A stretch of 64,000 nucleotides of DNA from Stomorhina lunata (taxonomy: Eukaryota; Arthropoda; Insecta; Diptera; Rhiniidae): positions 123,667,983-123,731,982 of the forward strand of contig OW121742.1 of assembly GCA_933228675.1 (NCBI GenBank). Direction: 5' to 3'. The notes beneath the pieces are model-generated. The model saw only the letters and a program-made list of their open reading frames with translations. It was not told where the DNA came from and searched no databases. The translations under genes and the position numbers were made by a program. Each line of letters starts with the position of its first letter. Position 1 is the stretch's first letter. Positions 11,001 to 22,919 of this stretch are shown here, piece by piece.

Positions 11001-13856
11001 GCTCAAAAATGGCCAAAAATGGAATTGTACACGTATACCACTATATGGAGCGGGTACTCCAAAGGGTCCTAATTAACACTGGATAAGTGGTTTTCCCCAA
11101 ATAATCTTGGGATTTTTTTAAAAAAATTTTGAAAAATTTTCGAAAAATCTGGGGAAGATGAATTTGCTCAAAAATGGCCAAAAATGGAATTGTACACGTA
11201 TACCACTATATGGAGCGGGTACTCCAAAGGGTCCTAATTGTCACTGTATAAGTGGTTTTCCCCAAATAATCTTGGGATTTTTTAAAAATAATATTGAAAA
11301 TTTTAGTTTTTTGAAAAATCTAGAGAAGATGAATTTGCTCAAAAATGGCCAAAAATGGAATTGTACACGTATACCACTATATGAAGCGGGTACTCCAAAG
11401 GATCCTAATTGACACTGTATAAGTGGTTTTCCCCAAATAATCTTGGAATTTTTTTAAAAAAATTTTGAAAATTTTTCGAAAAATCTGGGGAAGATGAAAA
11501 TGCTCAAAAATGGCCAAAAATGGAATTGTACACGTATACCACTATATGGAGCGGGTACTCCAAAGGGTCCTAATTAACACTGGATAAGTGGTTTTCCCCA
11601 AATAATCTTGGGATTTTTTAAAAATAATATTGAAAATTTTAGTTTTTTGAAAAATCTAGAGAAGATGAATTTGCTCAAAAATGGCCAAAAATGGAATTGT
11701 ACACGTATACCACTATATGAAGCGGGTACTCCAAAGGATCCTAATTGACACTGTATAAGTGGTTTTCCCCAAATAATCTTGGAATTTTTTTAAAAAAATT
11801 TTGAAAATTTTTCGAAAAATCTGGGGAAGATGAAAATGCTCAAAAATGGCCAAAAATGGAATTGTACACGTATACCACTATATGGAGCGGGTACTCCAAA
11901 GGGTCCTAATTAACACTGGATAAGTGGTTTTCCCCAAATAATCTTGGGATTTTTTTTTAAAAATTTTGAAAAATTTTCGAAAAATCTGGGGAAGATGAAT
12001 TTGCTCAAAAATGGCCAAAAATGGAATTGTACACGTATACCACTATATGGAGCGGGTACTCCAAAGGGTCCTAATTGTCACTGTATAAGTGGTTTTCCCC
12101 AAATAATCTTGGGATTTTTTTTTTTAAATTTTGAAAAATTTTCGAAAAATCTGGGGAAGATGAATTTGCTCAAAAATGGCCAAAAATGGAATTGTACACG
12201 TATACCACTATATGGAGCAGGTACTCTAAAGGGTCTTAATTGACACTGGATAAGTGGTTTTCTCTAAATAATCTTGGGATTTTTTTAAAAAAATTTTGAA
12301 AATTTTTCGAAAAATCTGGGGAAGATGAAGTTGCTCAAAAATGGCCAAAAATGGAATTGTACACGTATACCACTATATGGAGCGGGTACTCCAAAGGGTC
12401 CTAATTAACACTGGATAAGTGGTTTTCCCCAAATAATCTTGGGATTTTTTTAAAAAAATTTTGAAAAATTTTCGAAAAATCTGGGGAAGATGAAAATGCT
12501 CAAAAATGGCCAAAAATGGAATTGTACACGTATACCACTATATGGAGCGGGTACTCCAAAGGGTCCTAATTAACACTGGATAAGTGGTTTTCCCCAAATA
12601 ATCTTGGGATTTTTTAAAAATAATATTGAAAATTTTAGTTTTTTGAAAAATCTAGAGAAGATGTAGTTACTCAAAAATGGCCAAAAATGGAATTCTACAC
12701 GTATACCACTATATGAAGCGGGTACTCCAAAGGGTCCTAATTGTCACTGTATAAGTGGTTTTCCCCAAATAATCTTGGGATTTTTTTTTTTAAATTTTGA
12801 AAAATTTTCGAAAAATCTGGGGAAGATGAATTTGCTCAAAAATGGCCAAAAATGGAATTGTACACGTATACCACTATATGGAGCAGGTACTCTAAAGGGT
12901 CTTAATTGACACTGGATAAGTGGTTTTCTCTAAATAATCTTGGGATTTTTTTAAAAAAATTTTGAAAATTTTTCGAAAAATCTGGGGAAGATGAAGTTGC
13001 TCAAAAATGGCCAAAAATGGAATTGTACACGTATACCACTATATGGAGCGGGTACTCCAAAGGGTCCTAATTAACACTGGATAAGTGGTTTTCCCCCAAA
13101 TAATCTTGGGATTTTTTTAAAAAAATTTTGAAAATTTTTCGAAAAATCTGGGGAAGATGAATTTGCTCAAAAATGGCCGAAAATGGAATTGTACACGTAT
13201 ACCACTATATGGAGCGGGTACTCCAAATGGTCCTAATTAACACTGGATAAGTGGTTTTCCCCAAATAATCTTGGGATTTTTTTTTTAAATTTTGAAAAAT
13301 TTTCGAAAAATCTGGGGAAGATGAATTTGCTCAAAAATGGCCAAAAATGGAATTGTACACGTATACCACTATATGGAGCGGGTACTCCAAAGGGTCCTAA
13401 TTGTCACTGTATAAGTGGTTTTCCCCAAATAATCTTGGGATTTTTTAAAAATAATATTGAAAATTTTAGTTTTTTGAAAAATCTAGAGAAGATGAATTTG
13501 CTCAAAAATGGCCAAAAATGGAATTGTACACGTATACCACTATATGAAGCGGGTACTCCAAAGGATCCTAATTGACACTGTATAAGTGGTTTTCCCCAAA
13601 TAATCTTGGAATTTTTTTTTTTAAATTTTGAAAAATTTTCGAAAAATCTGGGGAAGATGAATTTGCTCAAAAATGGCCGAAAATGGAATTGTACACGTAT
13701 ACCACTATATGGAGCGGGTACTCCAAAGGGTCCTAATTAACACTGGATAAGTGGTTTTCCCCAAATAATCTTGGGATTTTTTAAAAATAATATTGAAAAT
13801 TTTAGTTTTTTGAAAAATCTAGAGAAGATGAATTTGCTCAAAAATGGCCAAAAATG
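8003..13856 (+). repeat. Left array of ~167-bp tandem units with 2,663-bp higher-order duplication
   Basis: Each unit contains ATGGCCAAAAATGGAATTG, ACACGTATACCACTATATGG, AGCGGGTACTCCAAAGGGTC and a GTGGTTTTCCCCAAATAATC box, followed by a variable A/T spacer. Units are mostly 166-168 bp and differ by diagnostic variants: GGAGC or GAAGC, GGGTCC or GGATCC, short or long spacer with TTTTAGTTTTTTG. A block of 2,663 bp (8003-10665) is repeated in tandem at 10666-13329 with very few differences, one being an extra C near 13095. A partial third block follows. Short frames recur in every repeat; I read them as repeat translation, not genes. Confidence 0.93.
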
Positions 13857-13863
13857 TATATAT
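13857..13863. other. Junction between the opposed arms
   Basis: A TATATAT-type spacer of about seven bases separates the last plus-oriented unit, broken off within its ATGGCCAAAAATG box, from the first minus-oriented unit, broken off within its GTCACTGTATA box. The two arms therefore meet at non-equivalent points of the unit, with almost no loop. Confidence 0.85.
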
Positions 13864-16800
13864 TATACAGTGACAATTAGGACCCTTTGGAGTACCCGCT
13901 CCATATAGTGGTATACGTGTACAATTCCATTTTTGGCCATTTTTGAGCAAATTCATCTTCCCCAGATTTTTCGAAAATTTTTCAAAATTTTTAAAAAAAA
14001 ATCCCAAGATTATTTGGGGAAAACCACTTATCCAGTGTTAATTAGGACCCTTTGGAGTACCCGCTCCATATAGTGGTATACGTGTACAATTCCATTTTTG
14101 GCCATTTTTGAGCATTTTCATCTTCCCCAGATTTTTCGAAAAATTTTCAAAATTTTTTTAAAAAAATTCCAAGATTATTTGGGGAAAACCACTTATACAG
14201 TGTCAATTAGGATCCTTTGGAGTACCCGCTTCATATAGTGGTATACGTGTACAATTCCATTTTTGGCCATTTTTGAGCAAATTCATCTTCTCTAGATTTT
14301 TCAAAAAACTAAAATTTTCAATATTATTTTTAAAAAATCCCAAGATTATTTGGGGAAAACCACTTATCCAGTGTTAATTAGGACCCTTTGGAGTACCCGC
14401 TCCATATAGTGGTATACGTGTACAATTCCATTTTTGGCCATTTTTGAGCATTTTCATCTTCCCCAGATTTTTCGAAAAATTTTCAAAATTTTTTTAAAAA
14501 AATTCCAAGATTATTTGGGGAAAACCACTTATACAGTGTCAATTAGGATCCTTTGGAGTACCCGCTTCATATAGTGGTATACGTGTACAATTCCATTTTT
14601 GGCCATTTTTGAGCAAATTCATCTTCTCTAGATTTTTCAAAAAACTAAAATTTTCAATATTATTTTTAAAAAATCCCAAGATTATTTGGGGAAAACCACT
14701 TATACAGTGACAATTAGGACCCTTTGGAGTACCCGCTCCATATAGTGGTATACGTGTACAATTCCATTTTTGGCCATTTTTGAGCAAATTCATCTTCCCC
14801 AGATTTTTCGAAAATTTTTCAAAATTTTTTTAAAAAAATCCCAAGATTATTTGGGGAAAACCACTTATCCAGTGTTAATTAGGACCCTTTGGAGTACCCG
14901 CTCCATATAGTGGTATACGTGTACAATTCCATTTTTGGCCATTTTTGAGCATTTTCATCTTCCCCAGATTTTTCGAAAAATGTTCAAAATTTTTTTAAAA
15001 AAATCCCAAGATTATTTGGGGAAAACCACTTATCCAGTGTTAATTAGGACCCTTTGGAGTACCCGCTCCATATAGTGGTATACGTGTACAATTCCATTTT
15101 TGGCCATTTTTGAGCAACTTCATCTTCCCCAGATTTTTCGAAAAATTTTCAAAATTTTTTTAAAAAAATCCCAAGATTATTTAGAGAAAACCACTTATCC
15201 AGTGTCAATTAAGACCCTTTAGAGTACCTGCTCCATATAGTGGTATACGTGTACAATTCCATTTTTGGCCATTTTTGAGCAAATTCATCTTCCCCAGATT
15301 TTTCGAAAATTTTTCAAAATTTAAAAAAAAAAATCCCAAGATTATTTGGGGAAAACCACTTATACAGTGACAATTAGGACCCTTTGGAGTACCCGCTTCA
15401 TATAGTGGTATACGTGTAGAATTCCATTTTTGGCCATTTTTGAGTAACTACATCTTCTCTAGATTTTTCAAAAAACTAAAATTTTCAATATTATTTTTAA
15501 AAAATCCCAAGATTATTTGGGGAAAACCACTTATCCAGTGTTAATTAGGACCCTTTGGAGTACCCGCTCCATATAGTGGTATACGTGTACAATTCCATTT
15601 TTGGCCATTTTTGAGCATTTTCATCTTCCCCAGATTTTTCGAAAATTTTTCAAAATTTTTTTAAAAAAATCCCAAGATTATTTGGGGAAAACCACTTATC
15701 CAGTGTTAATTAGGACCCTTTGGAGTACCCGCTCCATATAGTGGTATACGTGTACAATTCCATTTTTGGCCATTTTTGAGCAACTTCATCTTCCCCAGAT
15801 TTTTCGAAAAATTTTCAAAATTTTTTTAAAAAAATCCCAAGATTATTTAGAGAAAACCACTTATCCAGTGTCAATTAAGACCCTTTAGAGTACCTGCTCC
15901 ATATAGTGGTATACGTGTACAATTCCATTTTTGGCCATTTTTGAGCAAATTCATCTTCCCCAGATTTTTCGAAAATTTTTCAAAATTTAAAAAAAAAAAT
16001 CCCAAGATTATTTGGGGAAAACCACTTATACAGTGACAATTAGGACCCTTTGGAGTACCCGCTCCATATAGTGGTATACGTGTACAATTCCATTTTTGGC
16101 CATTTTTGAGCAAATTCATCTTCCCCAGATTTTTCGAAAATTTTTCAAAATTTTTAAAAAAAAATCCCAAGATTATTTGGGGAAAACCACTTATCCAGTG
16201 TTAATTAGGACCCTTTGGAGTACCCGCTCCATATAGTGGTATACGTGTACAATTCCATTTTTGGCCATTTTTGAGCATTTTCATCTTCCCCAGATTTTTC
16301 GAAAAATTTTCAAAATTTTTTTAAAAAAATTCCAAGATTATTTGGGGAAAACCACTTATACAGTGTCAATTAGGATCCTTTGGAGTACCCGCTTCATATA
16401 GTGGTATACGTGTACAATTCCATTTTTGGCCATTTTTGAGCAAATTCATCTTCTCTAGATTTTTCAAAAAACTAAAATTTTCAATATTATTTTTAAAAAA
16501 TCCCAAGATTATTTGGGGAAAACCACTTATCCAGTGTTAATTAGGACCCTTTGGAGTACCCGCTCCATATAGTGGTATACGTGTACAATTCCATTTTTGG
16601 CCATTTTTGAGCATTTTCATCTTCCCCAGATTTTTCGAAAAATTTTCAAAATTTTTTTAAAAAAATTCCAAGATTATTTGGGGAAAACCACTTATACAGT
16701 GTCAATTAGGATCCTTTGGAGTACCCGCTTCATATAGTGGTATACGTGTACAATTCCATTTTTGGCCATTTTTGAGCAAATTCATCTTCTCTAGATTTTT

Positions 16801-17754
16801 CAAAAAACTAAAATTTTCAATATTATTTTTAAAAAATCCCAAGATTATTTGGGGAAAACCACTTATACAGTGACAATTAGGACCCTTTGGAGTACCCGCT
16901 CCATATAGTGGTATACGTGTACAATTCCATTTTTGGCCATTTTTGAGCAAATTCATCTTCCCCAGATTTTTCGAAAATTTTTCAAAATTTTTTTAAAAAA
17001 ATCCCAAGATTATTTGGGGAAAACCACTTATCCAGTGTTAATTAGGACCCTTTGGAGTACCCGCTCCATATAGTGGTATACGTGTACAATTCCATTTTTG
17101 GCCATTTTTGAGCATTTTCATCTTCCCCAGATTTTTCGAAAAATGTTCAAAATTTTTTTAAAAAAATTCCAAGATTATTTGGGGAAAACCACTTATACAG
17201 TGTCAATTAGGATCCTTTGGAGTACCCGCTTCATATAGTGGTATACGTGTACAATTCCATTTTTGGCCATTTTTGAGCAAATTCATCTTCTCTAGATTTT
17301 TCAAAAAACTAAAATTTTCAATATTATTTTTAAAAAATCCCAAGATTATTTGGGGAAAACCACTTATACAGTGACAATTAGGACCCTTTGGAGTACCCGC
17401 TCCATATAGTGGTATACGTGTACAATTCCATTTTTGGCCATTTTTGAGGCCCAGCTTCTTCTGAGAATTTTTTGACAACATATAATTTTAAACCATATTT
17501 TTCTAAAATTCCAAGATTATTTTAGGAAAACGACTTATACAGTATCAAACTGGACCTTTTGGAGTACCCGTTCCCAATATTGTATATTCTTATATATATC
17601 TATATACCTCAAAATTCGTCAAAACTAACTCCAGTATAGTATTTAACATTACTGTTAAACTGTTTACAGTGCTCTGTTGACTACAAAATTGGCTCTGCTA
17701 AAAATTGTGGTTTTTGTCTTTGCTAGTTAAATTCGAATTTATCTTCACACACAT
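13864..17754 (-). repeat. Right arm of the foldback element (3,891 bp)
   Basis: This is the reverse complement of the left arm: about 22 units plus the terminal domain. Mirror comparison matches the left arm out to about 9580 without net length change and is one base off at the 10657 landmark. Near the centre the register slips by about 500 bp, which fits loss of three ~167-bp units (501 bp) from the right arm or gain on the left. Confidence 0.88.
17575..17754 (-). repeat. Right terminal inverted-repeat domain, unique part
   Basis: Reverse complement of 7697-7876, ending CTTCACACACAT directly against the second copy of the 9-bp duplication. Confidence 0.88.
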
Positions 17755-17763
17755 GCTAACAGT
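17755..17763 (+). repeat. Right target-site duplication GCTAACAGT
   Basis: Identical to 7688-7696. Removing the element and one copy would restore a continuous pre-insertion site. Confidence 0.92.
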
Positions 17764-17796
17764 CAATATAAACAACTTAATATATGATCTCGCATT

Positions 17797-17902
17797 CTCA
17801 AGATAGATCAGACCAATCATAAGTATGGTTAAATTTTAATTAAGCCCATAAAAATGATAATTTAATTCAATCATTACTATGATTGGTGTGATTTATCTTG
17901 AG
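17797..17902. repeat. Inverted repeat in the right flank (~28-bp arms)
   Basis: Arm 1 (17797-17825) begins CTCAAGATAGATCA and arm 2 (17875-17902) ends TGATTTATCTTGAG; they pair imperfectly around a ~50-base A/T loop. With the inverted TAATCATAATATGATC copy near 17983-17997, the flank looks like part of an older palindromic repeat split by the foldback element. Confidence 0.65.
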
Positions 17903-19229
17903 TTCGGTTGATCATATTTTAATTTGATAAGATGTTATTGTGATCCAGGGAGAGAAGAGTTGATATACATGTATAAAATAAGATCATATTATGATTAGGG
18001 AACAAGCTGTGATGATTTTCAGTGGATTAATGTAATAGTCAAAATCATTTTTATTTCATATGACCAGTTTCTATATCATTATAATATAATCGAGATATCA
18101 GTAGAATCATAATATAACCACATATAATTTTTAAGCTCAATAATTTTATAATACTATGATTGACAAATAGTTTTTTGAGAATTTCTTTAAGTGCATGTAA
18201 GACCATTAGAACTGACCATTGTTGCTGTTTAAGGCTGCCACGTTTGCCAGCTACTGCATCAGATCCTGCTATCGTTGTTGTTACATGAAAAACGAGACAA
18301 AAGGCTTAAAAGGATGCACGTACAGGTCATGCACTCTTGTGAATCTTGTGTATATATGTATACCTACTAAACAAAAATATTCTTTAAAAAAACATAAACT
18401 TACAGACATACTAATACATATGAATATATAACTACTGTGTAAGTATTTGTATGCTTTATTCAGGCATATACAAATGATGTACGTAGCTTTACATTCTAAA
18501 CGCATTGTTCCAAAAATTCATACTGTTATGGTCCTCTAGTAAGTCTTACTCCTCCATATACATAAAAATATATACATTTTTGTTTTTTTAGGATTTTTTT
18601 TTTTAAATAACAACCGTATTCAAAAATATTTTTAGTTTTTGTGCTCTCATTCAAAATATGTCAGAAGCCATTGTTGTTATTTTTTGAGCTTACAAACGTT
18701 CGATTGTTTAGAGTCTTCTATAAGCCAACGAACGAGAGGGCGGCAGATTTCTATAGTTCTACAGAGTTATATGATGTTTTGCTCTGATGTTGATGTAAGA
18801 GATGATGATGATGATTTTTCTGCTTCTGTTTGTTGACCAGGAGACAGCCATAGCAGCAGCCAAGCAGGCTATTGTTAGTTTAGTTGCAGTTGATGTTCTT
18901 GGGATGAAATATCAAAAAATAACTAAATATTCAAACAAACAAACAAACTACTACTACTATTTAGCAACAACAAGAACAACATTATTTTCCAATGAAGCCC
19001 TACTACCAACAACATTGAATGTTTTCAGCATCAACTCTTACTAAAAACTACACAAATAACAGAGTTATGTATGCGTTAAGCATACAATATTAGTTAAAAG
19101 CAACCAAATACCATGTACTTGTATTTCTTTACCATATCTATGGAATTTTACACACAGCAGCCCAGTTCAGAATCAGTAAAAACTACATCATTTTAATAGT
19201 AAGCCAACTGACTGTGACAGTTTTAAGTT
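17903..19229. other. Mixed non-coding DNA
   Basis: No gene is recognisable. A GAT triplet run lies at about 18796-18816, and 18190-18510 and 18830-19060 are less A/T-biased than their surroundings. The short frames at 18219-18431 and 18802-19044 show no domain, biased codon use or splice context I can support. Confidence 0.5.
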
Positions 19230-21420
19230 AAAAAAAAAATTATTTAAAATTTAAGAATTTTTAAATGTTAAACGAAAATTGTAGGAGTTTAATCATACCT
19301 AGAAAAGATTTTATACAGCCACAACTTGAGAAATTTTGTATATTATAAGCTTGCCAAATTTTAGCTTTCTGATGTAAAAGATAAAAAAGTTTTGCTAATA
19401 TCCTTTTTTTAGTAAAATATTTTTTTTTTTGAAAATCAAGAACAATTGAAAAAAAAGTTATATGCTTATATTTTTAGTATTAAAATTAAAATTTTTTGTA
19501 AGAAATTACCAAATTTTTTTGTTCTCTTAGTAATTAAAACATTTCCAACTTAACTACAGTTTAAGATATAAAGTCCTTAATATCACTGCAAACTCTCAGA
19601 CCTCTAATGTGAAAAAAACAAACATTTCCCGAATGTCCTTTTTTTAAATGTTAATTTTTTTCAAAAAAAAATACGAAAATTTTAAATATCAAATATTTTC
19701 AAATTAAAAAACAATTTTAAAATTAATTAAAATTTTTCTGAAAGAAAAGTCCCCCATATTTAATATAAAATCAAAATATTTTTATTATTTTCTTTTTAGA
19801 CATTTTTGAGGCAAAGCTTTACAAAAAGCTTTGTTCCTGACTAAAGAAACAATACATTATTAATACTTTTAATTCATGTTTTAAAGCCAAACAAATTTTC
19901 CTTTGTCAACATATAATGTTACTGACCCCTTTAAACGTTATTCACAATTTTGTAAAAAGGACTTTTCTTTTTCCTATTTTTTTTTTTGCGAAAGTCAACA
20001 ACCATCAATCATTTTTGAATTGTTGTAAAAAACGAATGCTCTGGTTAGTTAGCCAAATCGAAAAACATTGTGTTTCGGGCTTGTTGTGCTATTAGTTGGG
20101 ATAAAGCTTTAATAATTTGTTGTTTTTGCTAAAAGGATGTTTTACGTTTTGGCAAACATCATTTTTTATAAATTGTAAGAATTTCTTTTTTCATAAGTTT
20201 TTGTAGACTTTGTAGTTTTTGTTTTTTATAAGAGAAAAAGTGCTAGAGACAGGGATAAGTGTCAAAGTCTGTAAATGATGTTGTTTGATATGAAAAAGTT
20301 TATTTTGTTTTTTTTTTTTTTGGCAAAATTGATTGTTTAACTATAAAATATTTGTTAACAATAGCGTAAGCTATTAAAAAGGCGTTAAAATGGAAAGTTA
20401 TCCATTATAAAGTTATTTGTTAGTTTTGTAATTTATAAGACATGAAAATAATACAGAAATGATGTAAGAAAAAAGTAAATAATCTTGATAATTTTAAAAT
20501 TTTAAAAAGCATTTATTAAAAAAAATCATCTTAGACCGTTTTAAATTGAAATTTTTCTTTGATACAACTTGTGATATACGCATAACTAAAACCATACCAA
20601 AGTTCAGATATGTCTAATCTTAAACGAACAAGTTTTTCATATATCCTTTTTGAAAAGTAAGATTGAAATTTAGATATTTTTACTAAAAAAGAAAATTGCT
20701 TGAAAAACTAAAAAATTGCCAATCAAAGTAATTAAGATTTATGCTATTTGTTTTTTTAATTCTAGAAAAGATAAACATTTCGGAATAAAGTATTTTTTTT
20801 TTTTTTTGATTTTTTCTTGACTTTTATTAAAATATTTTCATACTACAATTTACCTTATTCCCTTAATTATCAGTAAAGAAAATTTAGCCGATATTGAATG
20901 TTAAATATAAATTTTTAGCATACATCCTTTTTCGAAACTAAAATTCAAAATGTTGATTATTAAAATTTTTGTATCGCACAACTTGCGATATCCGCAAAAT
21001 TATAGTCATACCAAATTTCAGATATGTCTACCTTAAATCGAACAAGTTTTTCATATAAAAAAGTAAGATAATTCCAGTTCATATTTTTATTAAAAATAAC
21101 TTGTTTTGAAAACTTATCCTTATAAAAACCTGCCAATCAAGGTAATAAAGATTTATGCTAAATTTTTTTAAATTTTAGAAAAAAAAATGGAATAAAGTAA
21201 AGTTTTTTTTTCCTTTTTTCTTGACTTTAATTTACATTTTTTCATATCACAGTTTGCCTTTATTCCTAAGTTATTTGTAAACAAAATTTCACCACTATTG
21301 GACTTTAAATAAAAAAGTTTGCCACATATCCTTTTTTTAAACAAAAATTCAAAATTAAATTTTGGATAGAAAAATACATGGGATAATATTTATACGTTTT
21401 ACCGCCACACATGGAATGTC
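19230..21420 (-). repeat. Module block 2, minus orientation
   Basis: Read on the minus strand, box 1 cores lie at 19398, 19633, 20641, 20932 and 21326, with a decayed copy near 21050 that has lost GGAT. Box 2 is visible at 20564 (ACAACTTGTG), 20978 (ACAACTTGCG) and 19321 (ACAACTTGAG). The stretch between boxes is shared, for example CATACCAAAGTTCAGATATG near 20594 and CATACCAAATTTCAGATATG near 21008. The section 19700-20540 is A/T-rich filler with no clear module. Confidence 0.78.
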
Positions 21421-22919
21421 CGACCTTTAAGAAAATCTATATCATAAGATGATCCTATATGACTGCCTTCCCGGAATATATTTTTTTACCCTTTTTATTG
21501 AAATATTCCAAAGCTTTCGCTTGGGAAAGCTTTTTATATTAAAGTTAGCTGTTAAGTCAGTTTTAGATACTTCTGCTTTCATATCTTATATTTTTTTTAG
21601 CATCTTTTCAATTTTTGAAAACTATTGCATAGTTTTAGGTGTTTTATTAAGATTTTTCTCTCCTAACTTTTCTCTTTTGTTTATTTTTATTTAGTTTTTT
21701 CCAAGAATATTTTGCACTTATTTTTTATATCACTTTATAAATATTTAACATGCTTTTGTCATGTTTTACTTCCTTATTATATGCTTTAATAAATAAAGGA
21801 TAATTTTAAACATAAAAGTCCTGGCAAAAAAAAATTAAAAAGAAATTTGAATTTACTTAACTTTTCTTGCCCTTCCTTCTTCCCTTAACTTTTTGTTTTT
21901 TGCCAAGTGTAAAAATATGATCCCAAGTGCATAATTTTCTTCTCCTCCTTTTTTGCCAGGAGTAAGCTATTTTGCACTTTGCAAAAAAAAAATGGCAATT
22001 ATATTATGATACCCAGATTCTGAAAATGTTATTGTTGCTTTTTCCTATTTTTTTCGCTCATAAAATGAACAAAAGTTTTATTTTATTTTCGTTTTCCTTT
22101 AATTTTTTTGAAGTTTTATTTTTGTTAATTCTTTTTTTTTCCAATCCTGCTTGGAGTTTTTTTGCTCGGTGAATATTTATGATTATCGCTTTTTGGTGTT
22201 TTATAAAATAAGGAGAAAAAAATTATAAGAAATATTTAATAGTGAAGTGAGAAGGTAGCTCTGAAGATATTGTAATTTTATTATACAACTCCTTAGAGCC
22301 TTAAACCAGAAAAAAGAAAACAAAACTTACGGTCAAGCTATTAAAAGGACAAACTTTTTCAATGAAATTATATTTACAACCTACTCAACAAAAAGAAAAA
22401 AGTCAAATTGCAAAATTTTAGTTTTTTTCTCTCTACAATCCTTACGAAAAGAAGTAACGCGTGCTTAATTTTCATAATAATAAAACTGAGAGAACGAAAA
22501 GAATGAAGAGGAGAAAAAATGGCTTTAACCGGTTAATAGTACAATGGTGGGTTATATACGAGCTTTTATTTTAAGCAAGGATATCCGCTTTAATTTTCAT
22601 GCTTTGTCAGCCTTATACTCTATATGGATGCATTTCAATACCAGAGAAAAAGAAAAGAAATAATGCATTTAAAAAAATTATATTAAGAGAAGGATAATGT
22701 AAGTACCTTTAATAAACAAAAGGATATATGTGAATGAGCTAAGGAAATGAATGGGTGGCTATGAATGAAAATTATCGTATGCCGAATAAAAAAAAACAAT
22801 AATATAATAATAAAATCAGGAAAATAGTTCATAAATTTTACAATTTTTATGTTATTTCCTTGTTTTTTAAATAATATGAAATAAAGCCTTTAAAGTTGTA
22901 AATAAAATTCAATTAAAAA
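21421..22919. other. AT-rich non-coding DNA
   Basis: No gene or array was seen. The frames at 21449-21694 and 21972-22172 are dominated by Phe, Ile and Leu from T-rich DNA and have no recognisable domain. Confidence 0.55.

Larger units (their letters stand above)
7697..13856 (+). repeat. Left arm of the foldback element (6,160 bp)
   Basis: It comprises a ~180-bp unique terminal domain, one diverged unit (about 7877-8002) and then about 35 tandem units. The arm is about 2.27 kb longer than the right arm. The right arm matches it mirror-wise with no net indel from 7697 to at least 9580: mirrored positions sum to 25451 for three separate landmark pairs. Further in, the two arms differ in copy number. 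Confidence 0.9.
7697..17754. mobile_element. Giant foldback-type transposable element, 10,058 bp, non-autonomous
   Basis: The sequence shows inverted termini starting ATGTGTGTGAAG and ending CTTCACACACAT. Over the outer ~330 bases I found only two mismatches between the arms (near 7849 and 7889 on the left). Inside the termini lie two opposed arms of ~167-bp tandem units that meet near 13857-13863. The element is bounded by a 9-bp target-site duplication. From known families, long inverted repeats built of tandem units plus a 9-bp duplication fit the Drosophila FB (foldback) elements, which are related to Mutator-like transposons; other Mutator-like elements also give about 9-bp duplications. 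I infer a foldback/Mutator-like, non-autonomous element mobilised in trans, because no transposase frame is present. It could be a different superfamily sharing the same duplication length. Confidence 0.88.

Noticed and set aside
7970..17481. Recurrent short frames in the foldback arms (84-99 codons, starting MNLLKNGQKWNC)
   Set aside because: They are translations of the ~167-bp unit, occur identically in every copy on both arms, and end wherever a unit variant shifts frame. A gene would not be expected to follow the repeat period.
7877..17574. CRISPR array
   Set aside because: Continuous tandem units with no unique spacers, and the surroundings look eukaryotic.
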